Translations under genes and position numbers: made by a program
Notes under the pieces: model-generated
What the model was told of the DNA's origin: nothing
Databases searched by the model: none
Seen by the model: only the letters and a program-made list of their open reading frames with translations
Shown here: one piece after another, positions 1 to 6,401 of the stretch
Layout of the letters: the number at the start of each line of letters is the position of its first letter
Numbering within the stretch: the first letter of the stretch is position 1
Assembly (NCBI GenBank): GCA_900546255.1
Contig: URCB01000007.1
Coordinates: forward strand, 1 to 64,000
Direction: 5' to 3'
DNA length: 64,000 bases
DNA from: an uncultured Eubacteriales bacterium
GTDB lineage: Bacteria > Bacillota > Clostridia > Oscillospirales > Oscillospiraceae

Positions 1-55
1 CATACTTCTCAGCCGCCAGTGTGCCCGCAGGGCGCGCGCAGCGGCTGCATCCCCC

Positions 56-152
56 AATTTTGGGAGGGGCCTCACACCAAGCAGAACCCTTGACACCCCC
101 GTACGCTGCCCTCCCGAACGAAGCGCAACCCTCGGGTGCCCCTCCCAAAATT
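56..152. repeat. 15-bp inverted repeat bracketing an unexplained 67-base spacer
   Basis: Bases 56-70 (AATTTTGGGAGGGGC) are repeated in perfect inverted orientation at 138-152, with 67 bases between. The right arm ends one base before the dapB stop triplet. The spacer can form further small hairpins, and no U-run follows either arm. It could be a structured 3' UTR, a processed RNA or a small repeat element. I see no gene in 1-153. Confidence 0.5.
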
Positions 153-153
153 C

Positions 154-879
154 TCACCCCAGCAGGTCATCCATATGGTAAAGCCCCGCCGGCTTCCCCA
201 CCAAAAACGCCGCCGCAGTGAGGGCCCCTTCCGCGAAGAGAGCCCGGTCATGGGCCTGGTGCTTGAGGGTAATGGTCTGGCTGTCGGTGGAGAAGATCAC
301 CTCGTGCTCCCCCACCACGTTGCCCATCCGCAGGGAGTGGATGCCAATCTCGTTGGGCTGGCGCTTGTGCTGGCCGTGGCGGCCAAAGACATACTCCGCG
401 TCCGGCCGCTGGGCCTTTACCGCGTCAGCCAGGAGGAGGGCGGTGCCGCTGGGGGCGTCGGCCTTCCGGTTGTGGTGGGCCTCCACGATCTCCACGTCGC
501 AGCCGCCGAAGATGGCCGCCGCCTGGCCCACCAGCCGGGCCAGCAGGGCCACCCCGATGGACATGTTGTAGGACTGGAACACCGGGACCTTCTCCGCCCC
601 GGCCCGGATGGCCTGGAACTCCTCCTCCGTGTACCCGGTGGTGGCGGCCACCAGGGGGAGGTTCCGCCCCACGCAGTAGTCCATGAGCTCCCCCGCGCAG
701 GCGTGGTTGGAGAAGTCGATGACCACATCCGCCGGGCCGGTGTAGTCGGCCAGGTGGGCATAGCACCCGTCGGCGCCGGACCGGTCCACCCGGGCGGCCA
801 GGGTGTGGCCCTCCTCCTGGACCAGGCGGCAGACCTCCTGGCCCATCCGGCCCAGGGCGCCGTTGACGATAAGGTTCAT
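154..879 (-). CDS. dapB: 4-hydroxy-tetrahydrodipicolinate reductase DapB
   Basis: This cytoplasmic enzyme reduces 4-hydroxy-tetrahydrodipicolinate with NAD(P)H, the second step specific to the lysine/meso-diaminopimelate branch that feeds peptidoglycan and lysine synthesis. The 241-residue protein starts with a Rossmann nucleotide loop (GALGRMGQ, residues 8-15). It carries the family signature EAHHNRKADAPSGTA, containing the catalytic histidine and lysine pair. Length is normal to slightly short for the family. It lies 17 bases downstream of dapA on the same strand and should be the second gene of the riboswitch-controlled dapA-dapB transcript. The identification is secure. Confidence 0.96.
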   Translation of the reverse strand: MNLIVNGALGRMGQEVCRLVQEEGHTLAARVDRSGADGCYAHLADYTGPADVVIDFSNHACAGELMDYCVGRNLPLVAATTGYTEEEFQAIRAGAEKVPVFQSYNMSIGVALLARLVGQAAAIFGGCDVEIVEAHHNRKADAPSGTALLLADAVKAQRPDAEYVFGRHGQHKRQPNEIGIHSLRMGNVVGEHEVIFSTDSQTITLKHQAHDRALFAEGALTAAAFLVGKPAGLYHMDDLLG

Positions 880-896
880 AAGGCTGCCTTCCTTTC

Positions 897-1790
897 TCAG
901 ACCGAGAGGCCCAGGGCCCGCATCCGCTGGAGCATGGTCTCATAGTGGTCCTGCTCCATGGGCACCAGGGGCAGGCGGAGGTAGTTCTCACAGAAGCCCA
1001 GGGCGCTCATGGCGGCCTTCACGGGGATGGGGTTGCTCTCGCAGAAGAGGGAACGGATGAGGGGCATGAACTGGCACTGGAGCCGGGCAGCCTCCGCCAC
1101 GTTCCCGGCGAAGAACTGGTCGGTGATGGCCACCGTCTCCTTGGGCACCACGTTGGAGAGCACCGAGATGCACCCCTGGCCCCCCATGGACAGGATGGGG
1201 ACGATCTGGTCGTCATTGCCGGAGTAGATGTCCAGCTGGTCCCCCACCAGGGCGAAGGTCTCCACGATCTTGGAGATGTCGCTGTTGGCCTCCTTGATGG
1301 CGGCGATGTTGGGGTGCTGGGCCAGCTTGACATAGGTCTCCGGCTGGATGCCGATGCCGGTGCGGGAGGGGACGTTGTACAGGATCACCGGCTTGGTGCT
1401 GGCGTCGGCGATGGTGTTGTACATGGCCACCAGGCCGTTCTGGGTGGTCTTGTTGTAGTAGGGGGTGACCACCAGGACGGCATCCGCCCCGTCGGCGCAG
1501 GCGCTCTTGGTGAGCTCCACGGCGTAAGCCGTCTCGTTGGAGCCGGTGCCGGCGATGACGGGCACCCGGCCGTTAACCTTCTCGCAGGCGAAGGCGATGG
1601 CCCGGCGGTGCTCGGCGTCGCTGAGGGTGGAGCTCTCCCCGGTGGTGCCGCAGATCACCAGGGCGTTGATGCCCTGGTCGATCTGCCAGTCGATGAGCTT
1701 GCCGAACTGGGCATAGTCGATGCCGTCGGCGGTGAGGGGGGTGATCAGGGCGGTGGCAATGCCGCGGAAAATGGGGGTGTTGTTCTTCAT
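897..1790 (-). CDS. dapA: 4-hydroxy-tetrahydrodipicolinate synthase DapA
   Basis: The enzyme condenses pyruvate with aspartate semialdehyde, the committed step of lysine/diaminopimelate synthesis. The 297-residue TIM-barrel protein shows the GTTGES phosphate-binding-type motif, the YNVPSRTG motif with the conserved tyrosine, and the Schiff-base lysine in AAIKEAN. The start at 1790 is chosen because GGAGG stands 8 bases upstream. A longer frame to 1916 would run into the riboswitch terminator and is not credible. Expression should be shut down by lysine through the leader at 1851-2113. Confidence 0.96.
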   Translation of the reverse strand: MKNNTPIFRGIATALITPLTADGIDYAQFGKLIDWQIDQGINALVICGTTGESSTLSDAEHRRAIAFACEKVNGRVPVIAGTGSNETAYAVELTKSACADGADAVLVVTPYYNKTTQNGLVAMYNTIADASTKPVILYNVPSRTGIGIQPETYVKLAQHPNIAAIKEANSDISKIVETFALVGDQLDIYSGNDDQIVPILSMGGQGCISVLSNVVPKETVAITDQFFAGNVAEAARLQCQFMPLIRSLFCESNPIPVKAAMSALGFCENYLRLPLVPMEQDHYETMLQRMRALGLSV

Positions 1791-1850
1791 GGTAGGTTCC
1801 TCCTGCATATGAATTGTCCTGCCCGATCTCCCTGCGGCCGAAAAAGGCAA

Positions 1851-1941
1851 CAAAAAAATCAAGCAAGCTATGCGGGGATAGCTGCTTGATAACTTCAAAG
1901 ACACCACGGCTCCCACAGGAATCCGAGGTTACGATATCAAG
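1851..1941 (-). terminator. Expression platform of the lysine riboswitch (intrinsic terminator)
   Basis: On the minus strand 1890-1858 forms a long hairpin (ATCAAGCAGCTAT against ATAGCTTGCTTGAT) followed by a run of U at 1858-1852. The segment CUUGAUA at 1941-1935, just after the aptamer closing stem, is perfectly complementary to UAUCAAG at 1891-1885, the start of the terminator arm. The two pairings exclude each other, which gives a plausible switch between termination and read-through into dapA. Confidence 0.85.
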
Positions 1942-1942
1942 T

Positions 1943-2113
1943 GATAGCCCTCCGCAAATTATACCATTTGCGACAGTCGGACAACTCTTAGTTTGTCCGC
2001 CCAGGCCAGTCCCCTTTGCAGCGGGAACCGCCTTCGGCGTCTGCCCCTTTCCCCGGGCCTGCCCTGCACGGCATGGGCCACGGATACTCTTGGCGAGACG
2101 CGCCTCTATCTTC
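1943..2113 (-). promoter_or_regulatory. Lysine riboswitch aptamer (L box)
   Basis: Read on the minus strand, the leader contains the L-box landmarks in order: GAAGATAGAGG, CCAAGAGTATCC, GAAAGGGG, GACGCCGAAGGCGG, CTGGCC, GTTGTCC, CTGTCGCAAAT and GGAGGGCTATC. The first and last pair as the closing stem P1 (GATAG with CTATC). CGCAAAT with ATTTGCG forms the fifth helix. The length, about 170 bases, is right for this class. It precedes dapA-dapB, a classic target, and should terminate transcription when lysine is abundant. Confidence 0.95.
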
Positions 2114-2124
2114 TGGTTTCTCTC

Positions 2125-2153
2125 ATGGTATTGGATTTTCTTTCTCTTGTCAA
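2125..2153 (-). promoter_or_regulatory. Promoter of the dapA-dapB leader
   Basis: On the minus strand TTGACA (2153-2148) is followed after 17 bases by TACCAT (2130-2125). Transcription would start near 2118, a few bases before the aptamer, as expected for a riboswitch leader of about 330 bases. Bases 2154-2254 hold nothing else that I recognise. Confidence 0.8.
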
Positions 2154-2254
2154 GGGGAAAATCGGTTCTTTTTGCACGAAATCCCCGAAAAAGCGAAAAA
2201 TTTTCCGTGCAATCCCCACGTATCCCTGGGATGTGTGACGCTGGAGCACAGGTT

Positions 2255-2330
2255 TTGCCAAGAAAACTTTGCAAAACATCTTGACAAGAACACTTGGCAA
2301 TGCTATGCTAAACATACCAAGTAAACTTGG
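2255..2330 (+). promoter_or_regulatory. Promoter and palindromic operators of the first small membrane protein
   Basis: TTGACA at 2281-2286 and TATGCT at 2304-2309 are 17 bases apart. They are flanked by the near-palindrome TTGCCAAGAAAACTTTGCAA (2255-2274) and the perfect palindrome CCAAGTAAACTTGG (2317-2330). A further CTTGGCAA lies in the spacer. The repeated CCAAG/CTTGG half-sites suggest binding of a repressor, most likely the XRE protein at 3114-3320. This is inference. Confidence 0.7.
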
Positions 2331-2353
2331 CAAACCAGAAAGGAGCTCCCCCC

Positions 2354-2671
2354 ATGGACAAAGACGAAATCCTCTCCAAACACAAGAACGAAAACCGCTT
2401 TGGGGACGAGCGGGAGAAAACCATTCGCACTCGGCGGGACGCCTTCTCCCTGTGGGGCGTGCTGGGGCTGGGGGTGGTATTTATGGGGCTGAAGATCTGG
2501 CAGGGCCAGTCCCCGGCGGACCTGGTCTCCCTTTTCTTCTGCATGTCCGGGCTGGCCTTTGTCTATGAGGGAGTCCAGCTGCGGCAGAAACGCTGTTTGA
2601 TCCCCGGGGTGGTGCTGCTGGCCCTGGCGGCTTGGTTCTTCTACGAATTCTGCCGGGCGCTGCTGGCATGA
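2354..2671 (+). CDS. Small membrane protein, DUF6442-like (copy 1)
   Basis: A 105-residue protein with a hydrophilic N-terminus (MDKDEILSKHKNEN, then DEREKTIRTRRDAFS) and about three membrane segments in residues 35-100. The N-terminal pattern resembles the DUF6442 family, whose role I do not know. The start at 2354 is set by AGGAG 7 bases upstream. A near-identical paralogue follows at 2800-3117 and is coupled to an XRE regulator, so a membrane partner or target of that regulator is likely. Just past its stop lies a truncated remnant of a second regulator gene (2668-2700). Confidence 0.75.
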   Translation: MDKDEILSKHKNENRFGDEREKTIRTRRDAFSLWGVLGLGVVFMGLKIWQGQSPADLVSLFFCMSGLAFVYEGVQLRQKRCLIPGVVLLALAAWFFYEFCRALLA

Positions 2672-2700
2672 ACGATCAGCTCGTCCTGAAAAAACTGATA
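2668..2700 (+). pseudogene. Remnant of the start of an XRE regulator gene
   Basis: ATGAACGATCAGCTCGTCCT, continuing as AAAAAACTGATA, encodes MNDQLVLKKLI. It overlaps the stop of copy 1 by ATGA exactly as the intact regulator at 3114 overlaps copy 2. The intact gene begins MNDQLILKNRL. After about 11 codons the resemblance ends and the promoter region of copy 2 begins. This is a fossil of a gene-pair duplication followed by deletion. Confidence 0.7.
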
Positions 2701-2701
2701 T

Positions 2702-2779
2702 TTGCCAAGAAAAGGCTGAAAAATCTCTTGATAAGCGCCCTTAGCAATACTATGTTTAACATGCCAAGTTGACTCGGCA
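2702..2779 (+). promoter_or_regulatory. Promoter and operator of copy 2 (duplicated control region)
   Basis: TTGATA (2728-2733) and TATGTT (2751-2756) are 17 bases apart. TTGCCAAGAAAA at 2702-2713 and the palindrome TGCCAAGTTGACTCGGCA (2762-2779) match the arrangement before copy 1, including the following AAACCAGAAAGGAG. The whole control region was therefore duplicated with the gene. Confidence 0.7.
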
Positions 2780-2799
2780 AACCAGAAAGGAGGCCCCCC

Positions 2800-3117
2800 A
2801 TGAACCGAGATGAAATTTTGGCCAGGAGCCGGCGGGAAAACCAGCCCGAGGACGAGCGGGAAAAAACCATCCGTATCCGGCGGGATGCTTTCTCTCTAGG
2901 AGGGGTGGTGGTGCTGGGCTGTTTCTTCATGATGCTAAGGATCTTGAAAGATCAGTACCCGGCGGACATCTTCGCCCTTTTTGCCTGCCAAGGCGGGCTG
3001 AGCTGTCTCTATGAATGGAGCCAGCTGCGGCAGAAAAAGCACTTGATCTGGGGGATTCTTCTGATGGTCATAACCGCTCTTTGCGTTTTTAGCTTCTGCA
3101 GGCATCTACTGACATGA
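2800..3117 (+). CDS. Small membrane protein, DUF6442-like (copy 2)
   Basis: A 105-residue paralogue of the protein at 2354-2671 with the same plan: MNRDEILARSRREN, DEREKTIRIRRDAFS, then hydrophobic segments and a QLRQKKHLIWG turn before a last helix. AAAGGAGG precedes the start. Its stop overlaps the start of the XRE gene (ATGA at 3114-3117), so the two are translationally coupled. The coupling of a small membrane protein with an XRE repressor resembles signal-responsive membrane protein/regulator pairs, but no function is established. Confidence 0.75.
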   Translation: MNRDEILARSRRENQPEDEREKTIRIRRDAFSLGGVVVLGCFFMMLRILKDQYPADIFALFACQGGLSCLYEWSQLRQKKHLIWGILLMVITALCVFSFCRHLLT

Positions 3118-3320
3118 ACGACCAACTCATCCTAAAAAACCGCCTAAAGGAGGCCCGGGCGGAGAAAAAGCTCTCCCAGGCCCAGCTGGCGGAGCTGGTG
3201 GGGGTGTCCCGGAACACCATCAGCTCCATTGAGACGGGGCAGTTCAACCCCACCGCCAAGCTGGCCCTGGTGCTGTGCATCGCCCTGGACAAGAAGTTTG
3301 AGGACCTCTTCTACTTCTGA
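3114..3320 (+). CDS. XRE-family transcriptional regulator (68 aa)
   Basis: A minimal helix-turn-helix repressor of the XRE/Cro type. Residues 8-60 form the five-helix fold, with LSQAQLAELVGVSRNTISSI as helix 2-turn-recognition helix and the family-typical ETGQFNPTAKLALVLCIAL after it. There is no ligand domain. It overlaps the upstream membrane protein by 4 bases. It probably binds the CCAAG/CTTGG palindromes in front of both membrane protein genes, giving autoregulation. Confidence 0.9.
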   Translation: MNDQLILKNRLKEARAEKKLSQAQLAELVGVSRNTISSIETGQFNPTAKLALVLCIALDKKFEDLFYF

Positions 3321-3419
3321 CCCCGGTCACCAAAAAGTACCTACTTTACAAGGGGCCCGGCGGGGCCTAAGATGGTCCTGTCCCCCAGGGACCATTCCCC
3401 CGGAAAGGTGGTCTTCCCC

Positions 3420-4193
3420 ATGACCCAAGAAGAACGGCTCCGCTTCCTCCTCCATGCCCTGCTGGCTGAGCGCCCCGGCGGGCAGGACATCGCCATCCCC
3501 CGGCGCCCTGAGGACCGGCGGCGCCTCCTCCGGGCCCTGATGAACACCCGGCCCCCGGACCCCATCCCCCTGGAGGTGCTGGCGGTTCAGGACGCCTTTC
3601 TCCAGGCGGAGCTGGCGGAAAAAAACATCACCCGCCTGGCCGACCTCACCCCCCGGCAGCCGGGGCAGTACCTCTGGCAGGGGGACATCACCACCCTGGC
3701 GGTGGACGCCATCGTCAACGCCGCCAACAGCCAGATGCTGGGGTGCTTTGTCCCCTGCCACGGGTGCATCGACAACGCCATCCACTCCGCCGCCGGCATG
3801 GAGCTGCGGCAGGCCTGCGCCCAGCTTATGGCCCGCCAGGGGCACGAGGAGCCCACCGGCCAGGCCAAGCTCACCCCGGGCTATCACCTCCCCTGCCGGT
3901 ACGTCCTGCACACCGTGGGGCCCATCATCACCGGCCCCGTAACCCAGCGGGACCAGGCCCTGCTGGCCAGCTGCTACCGCGCCTGCCTGGCCCTGGCGGA
4001 GGAACACGGGCTGGCCAGCGTGGCCTTCTGCTGCATCTCCACCGGGGAGTTCCACTTCCCCAACGACCTGGCCGCCCAGATCGCCGTGAACACCGTCTCC
4101 GCCTGGCAGCGGGACCACCCCCAGGCCCCGTCGGTGGTGTTCAACGTGTTCAAAGACGAGGACCGGGCCCTCTACGAGGCCCTGCTCCGGTGA
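3420..4193 (+). CDS. Zinc-type macrodomain protein, probable ADP-ribosyl hydrolase
   Basis: A 257-residue protein whose first 85 or so residues form a helical extension. The rest is a macrodomain: QGDITTLAVDAIVNAANS (ADP-ribose pocket), then MLGCFVPCHGCIDNAIH, the cysteine/histidine motif typical of the zinc-dependent class found in Firmicutes and actinobacteria. SAAG and a later CCISTGEFHFP phosphate loop follow. Members of this class remove ADP-ribose from proteins. In some pathogens they sit beside SirTM and lipoylated GcvH-L, but here no such partner is present. The start at 3420 is preceded by GGAAAGGTGG. Confidence 0.88.
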   Translation: MTQEERLRFLLHALLAERPGGQDIAIPRRPEDRRRLLRALMNTRPPDPIPLEVLAVQDAFLQAELAEKNITRLADLTPRQPGQYLWQGDITTLAVDAIVNAANSQMLGCFVPCHGCIDNAIHSAAGMELRQACAQLMARQGHEEPTGQAKLTPGYHLPCRYVLHTVGPIITGPVTQRDQALLASCYRACLALAEEHGLASVAFCCISTGEFHFPNDLAAQIAVNTVSAWQRDHPQAPSVVFNVFKDEDRALYEALLR

Positions 4194-4213
4194 GGGCGGT
4201 TCCCGCCCAGTTT

Positions 4214-4244
4214 CCCCTTCCTTCTCACGGAGGAAGGGGTTTTT
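4214..4244 (+). terminator. Intrinsic terminator after the macrodomain gene
   Basis: CCCCTTCCT (4214-4222) pairs with AGGAAGGGG (4231-4239) and is followed by five T residues. Confidence 0.8.
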
Positions 4245-4284
4245 CTATGCCGAAACCGAATAGAAAGCCATGATGGATAGGTAT

Positions 4285-4315
4285 TAGACATCTCATCCGT
4301 CTTCTTTTATACTAA
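4285..4315 (+). promoter_or_regulatory. Promoter of the flavodoxin lipoprotein operon
   Basis: TAGACA and TATACT are separated by 17 bases just upstream of the flavodoxin lipoprotein gene at 4383. The stretch between promoter and start is GC-rich with no recognised regulatory RNA. Confidence 0.55.
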
Positions 4316-4382
4316 GTTCAGAACGGGTCCCTGCCCCGCCCGCAGGGCAGAGGGCCCATCCCAAGCAAAGGAGGCAACTGCC

Positions 4383-5054
4383 ATGCGAAAATTCGGTACC
4401 ATCTTCCTGCTTCTCTGCCTGCTGCTGTCCCTGGCCGCCTGCGGCAGCACGGACCAGACCACGGGGACGGCCGACCCCGCCCCGGCGGCCCAGCCTGCCC
4501 CCACCGGCGATGGGGCGGGCAGCACCCTGGTGGCCTACTTCTCCTGGGCGGAGAATGCCGTCTTGTCAGAGGACGTGGACGCCATCACCTCCCCCAGCGT
4601 GGTGCCCCCGGGCAACGTCCAGCAGCTGGCCGCCTGGGTTCAGGAGGCCACCGGTGGGGACCTCTTCTCCATCCAGGTCACCGACCCCTACCCCAGCGAC
4701 TGGGATGCATGCCTGGCCCGGGCCAACCAGGAGCGGGGGGAGGACGCCCGCCCCGCCCTCACCGCCGCGGTAGAGGACCTGAACCAGTATGACACCGTGT
4801 TCCTGGGCTACCCCAACTGGTGGTACGGCGTGCCCATGGCGGTGCTCACCTTCCTGGAGGAGAATGACCTGTCCGGCAAGCAGGTCTACCTCTTCTGCTC
4901 CCACGGCACCGGGGGGCTGGCCAACAGCGTGGAGATCCTCACCCAGGCCCTGCCCAACGCCACCCTCTCAGACAACATCTTTGACTGCAGCGAGGAGGAA
5001 GCCGCCCAATCCCAGCAGGCCATCCAAACCTGGGTGGCTGGGTTGGGGAACTGA
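4383..5054 (+). CDS. Flavodoxin-domain lipoprotein
   Basis: A 223-residue secreted lipoprotein. The signal peptide ends in the lipobox LSLAAC (cysteine about residue 20) and is followed by a Pro/Ala-rich linker. A flavodoxin-like domain follows: TLVAYFSWAENA as the first strand and phosphate loop, TVFLGYPNWWYGVP as the 50s-loop equivalent, and VYLFCSHGTGG later. The phosphate loop is atypical because SWAEN replaces the usual TGNT. It should be anchored outside the cell and carry FMN or a related flavin. It is followed closely by a cytoplasmic flavoprotein and a DUF4405 membrane protein, suggesting a transmembrane electron route. Confidence 0.85.
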   Translation: MRKFGTIFLLLCLLLSLAACGSTDQTTGTADPAPAAQPAPTGDGAGSTLVAYFSWAENAVLSEDVDAITSPSVVPPGNVQQLAAWVQEATGGDLFSIQVTDPYPSDWDACLARANQERGEDARPALTAAVEDLNQYDTVFLGYPNWWYGVPMAVLTFLEENDLSGKQVYLFCSHGTGGLANSVEILTQALPNATLSDNIFDCSEEEAAQSQQAIQTWVAGLGN

Positions 5055-5086
5055 ACTTCCCCCCAACGAAAAAGGAGGCATTGCAT

Positions 5087-5623
5087 ATGCGCATTGTGAT
5101 CTTAGAAAGCAGCCCCAACCGCCACGGCTCCTCCAACCTGCTGGCGGAGCGGTTCGCCCAAGGGGCCCAGGAGGCCGGCCACCAGGTGGCCTTCGTGGAC
5201 GTGGCCCACGCCGACATCCACCCCTGCACCGGCTGCGTCCACTGCGGCTACGAGGGGCCCTGCGTCCAGAAGGACGACGTGGAGGGCATCCGCCGGCAGC
5301 TGCTGGCCGCCGACATGGTGGTCTTTGTCACCCCTCTGTACTACTACGGCATGTCCGCCCAGCTGAAGACCATGGTGGACCGGTTCTGCGCCTTCAACAG
5401 CAGCCTGCAGGCCAAGCACTTGAAGTCCGCCCTGCTGGCCGCCGCCTGGAACAGCGATTCCTGGACCTTCGCCGCCCTGGAGGCCCACTACCAGACCCTG
5501 GTCCGCTACCTGAACCTCCAGGACATGGGCATGGTCCTGGGCACCGGCTGCGGCACCCCCTCCATGACGGCCCGCTCCCCCTTCCCCCAGGCGGCCTACC
5601 GCCTGGGCCGCCAGCTCCTGTGA
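5087..5623 (+). CDS. Flavodoxin-family NAD(P)H-dependent FMN oxidoreductase
   Basis: A 178-residue cytoplasmic flavoprotein of the iron-sulfur flavoprotein/NADPH-dependent FMN reductase superfamily. It has the strand and loop RIVILESSPNRHGSSN for FMN phosphate binding, a CTGCVHCGYEGPC cysteine cluster at residues 45-57, and FVTPLYYYGMSAQLKTMVDR lining the flavin. The ATG at 5087 follows AAAGGAGG by 9 bases; an upstream in-frame TTG is disfavoured. Its stop overlaps the GTG start of the DUF4405 gene. It probably supplies electrons to the membrane partner. Confidence 0.88.
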   Translation: MRIVILESSPNRHGSSNLLAERFAQGAQEAGHQVAFVDVAHADIHPCTGCVHCGYEGPCVQKDDVEGIRRQLLAADMVVFVTPLYYYGMSAQLKTMVDRFCAFNSSLQAKHLKSALLAAAWNSDSWTFAALEAHYQTLVRYLNLQDMGMVLGTGCGTPSMTARSPFPQAAYRLGRQLL

Positions 5624-6291
5624 GGCAGGGGGCCGCCCGGGGGGTGGTGGACCTGCTCATGACCCTGGGCCTGTGGTTCCTCATGGGGTACCACCTGTGG
5701 GGGGAGCGGGCCCACGAATGGGTGGGGGCCGGGACCCTGGCCCTCTTCCTGGTCCACCACCTCCTCAACCGCCGGTGGTACCCCGGCCTGGCCCGGGGGC
5801 CGCGGACCGTCCTGCGGCGGCTCACTGCCCTGGTCAACGGCCTGCTCCTGCTGGACATGGCGGGGCTGCTGGTCAGCGGGGTGCTGCTGTCCAACCACGT
5901 CTTTGCCTTCCTGGGGCTGACCGGCGGGACGGGAACCGCCCGGCTGGTCCACATGGCGGCCTCCCACTGGGGGTTCCTGTTGATGGGCTTCCACCTGGGG
6001 CTCCACTGGGGCGGGGTGCTGGCCCGGGGGCGGCGGAGGCTGGCCCTGTCCCCACCCTCCCCCCGGCGGGCCAGGATTGGAACCCTGCTGGGGGCGGCGG
6101 TGGCGGTATACGGCCTCACGGTGTTCTTCCGGCGGGATTTTCCCACCTACCTGTTCCTCCGGAGCCAGTTCGTCTTTTTGGACTTCTCCGAGTCCCCCTT
6201 GGTGTTCTACGGGGACCACCTGGCCCTGATGGGGACCTTCGTCTTCCTAGGCTGGGCGCTGGCCCGGCGGCGGGGGAAGGGCTCTGCCTGA
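5620..6291 (+). CDS. DUF4405 / cytochrome b-like membrane protein
   Basis: A 223-residue integral membrane protein starting at a GTG that overlaps the preceding stop (GTGA at 5620-5623). About five hydrophobic helices are visible. Histidines sit in the pattern of b-type heme ligands: YHLWGERAHEW near residue 24, FLVHHLLNRRWY near 45, and LVHMAASHWGFLLMGFHLGLHW near 110-130. DUF4405 proteins are thought to be membrane heme proteins paired with flavoproteins. The position after two flavodoxin-type genes supports an electron-transfer role to an extracytoplasmic acceptor. Heme binding is inference. Confidence 0.75.
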   Translation: MRQGAARGVVDLLMTLGLWFLMGYHLWGERAHEWVGAGTLALFLVHHLLNRRWYPGLARGPRTVLRRLTALVNGLLLLDMAGLLVSGVLLSNHVFAFLGLTGGTGTARLVHMAASHWGFLLMGFHLGLHWGGVLARGRRRLALSPPSPRRARIGTLLGAAVAVYGLTVFFRRDFPTYLFLRSQFVFLDFSESPLVFYGDHLALMGTFVFLGWALARRRGKGSA

Positions 6292-6304
6292 CCCCACCCC
6301 CACG

Positions 6305-6345
6305 AAAAAACTGCCGCGGAACCACAGGTTCTGCGGCAGTTTTTC
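6305..6345. terminator. Bidirectional intrinsic terminator
   Basis: AAAAACTGCCGC pairs with GCGGCAGTTTTT around a 15-base loop, giving A- and T-runs on both sides. It separates the DUF4405 gene (plus strand) from the S-layer gene remnant (minus strand). Confidence 0.9.
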
Positions 6346-6401
6346 TCGTTGGGAGGTGTCGTAGGCCCCAGGGGGCGGGGGGCACTCGCCTTCCTCTCGG
6401 C

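Noticed and set aside
1958..1984. TTGTCC and extended TGGTATAAT on the minus strand as a dapA promoter
   Set aside because: These bases form part of helix 5 of the lysine riboswitch, and a better promoter stands at 2125-2153.
2154..2254. Possible small genes between the riboswitch promoter and the membrane-protein operon
   Set aside because: The frames lack ribosome sites and family resemblance and overlap the lysine riboswitch.
4789..5619. Extension of the DUF4405 frame far upstream
   Set aside because: That stretch overlaps two well-supported flavodoxin genes in other frames. The GTG at 5620 is the natural start.
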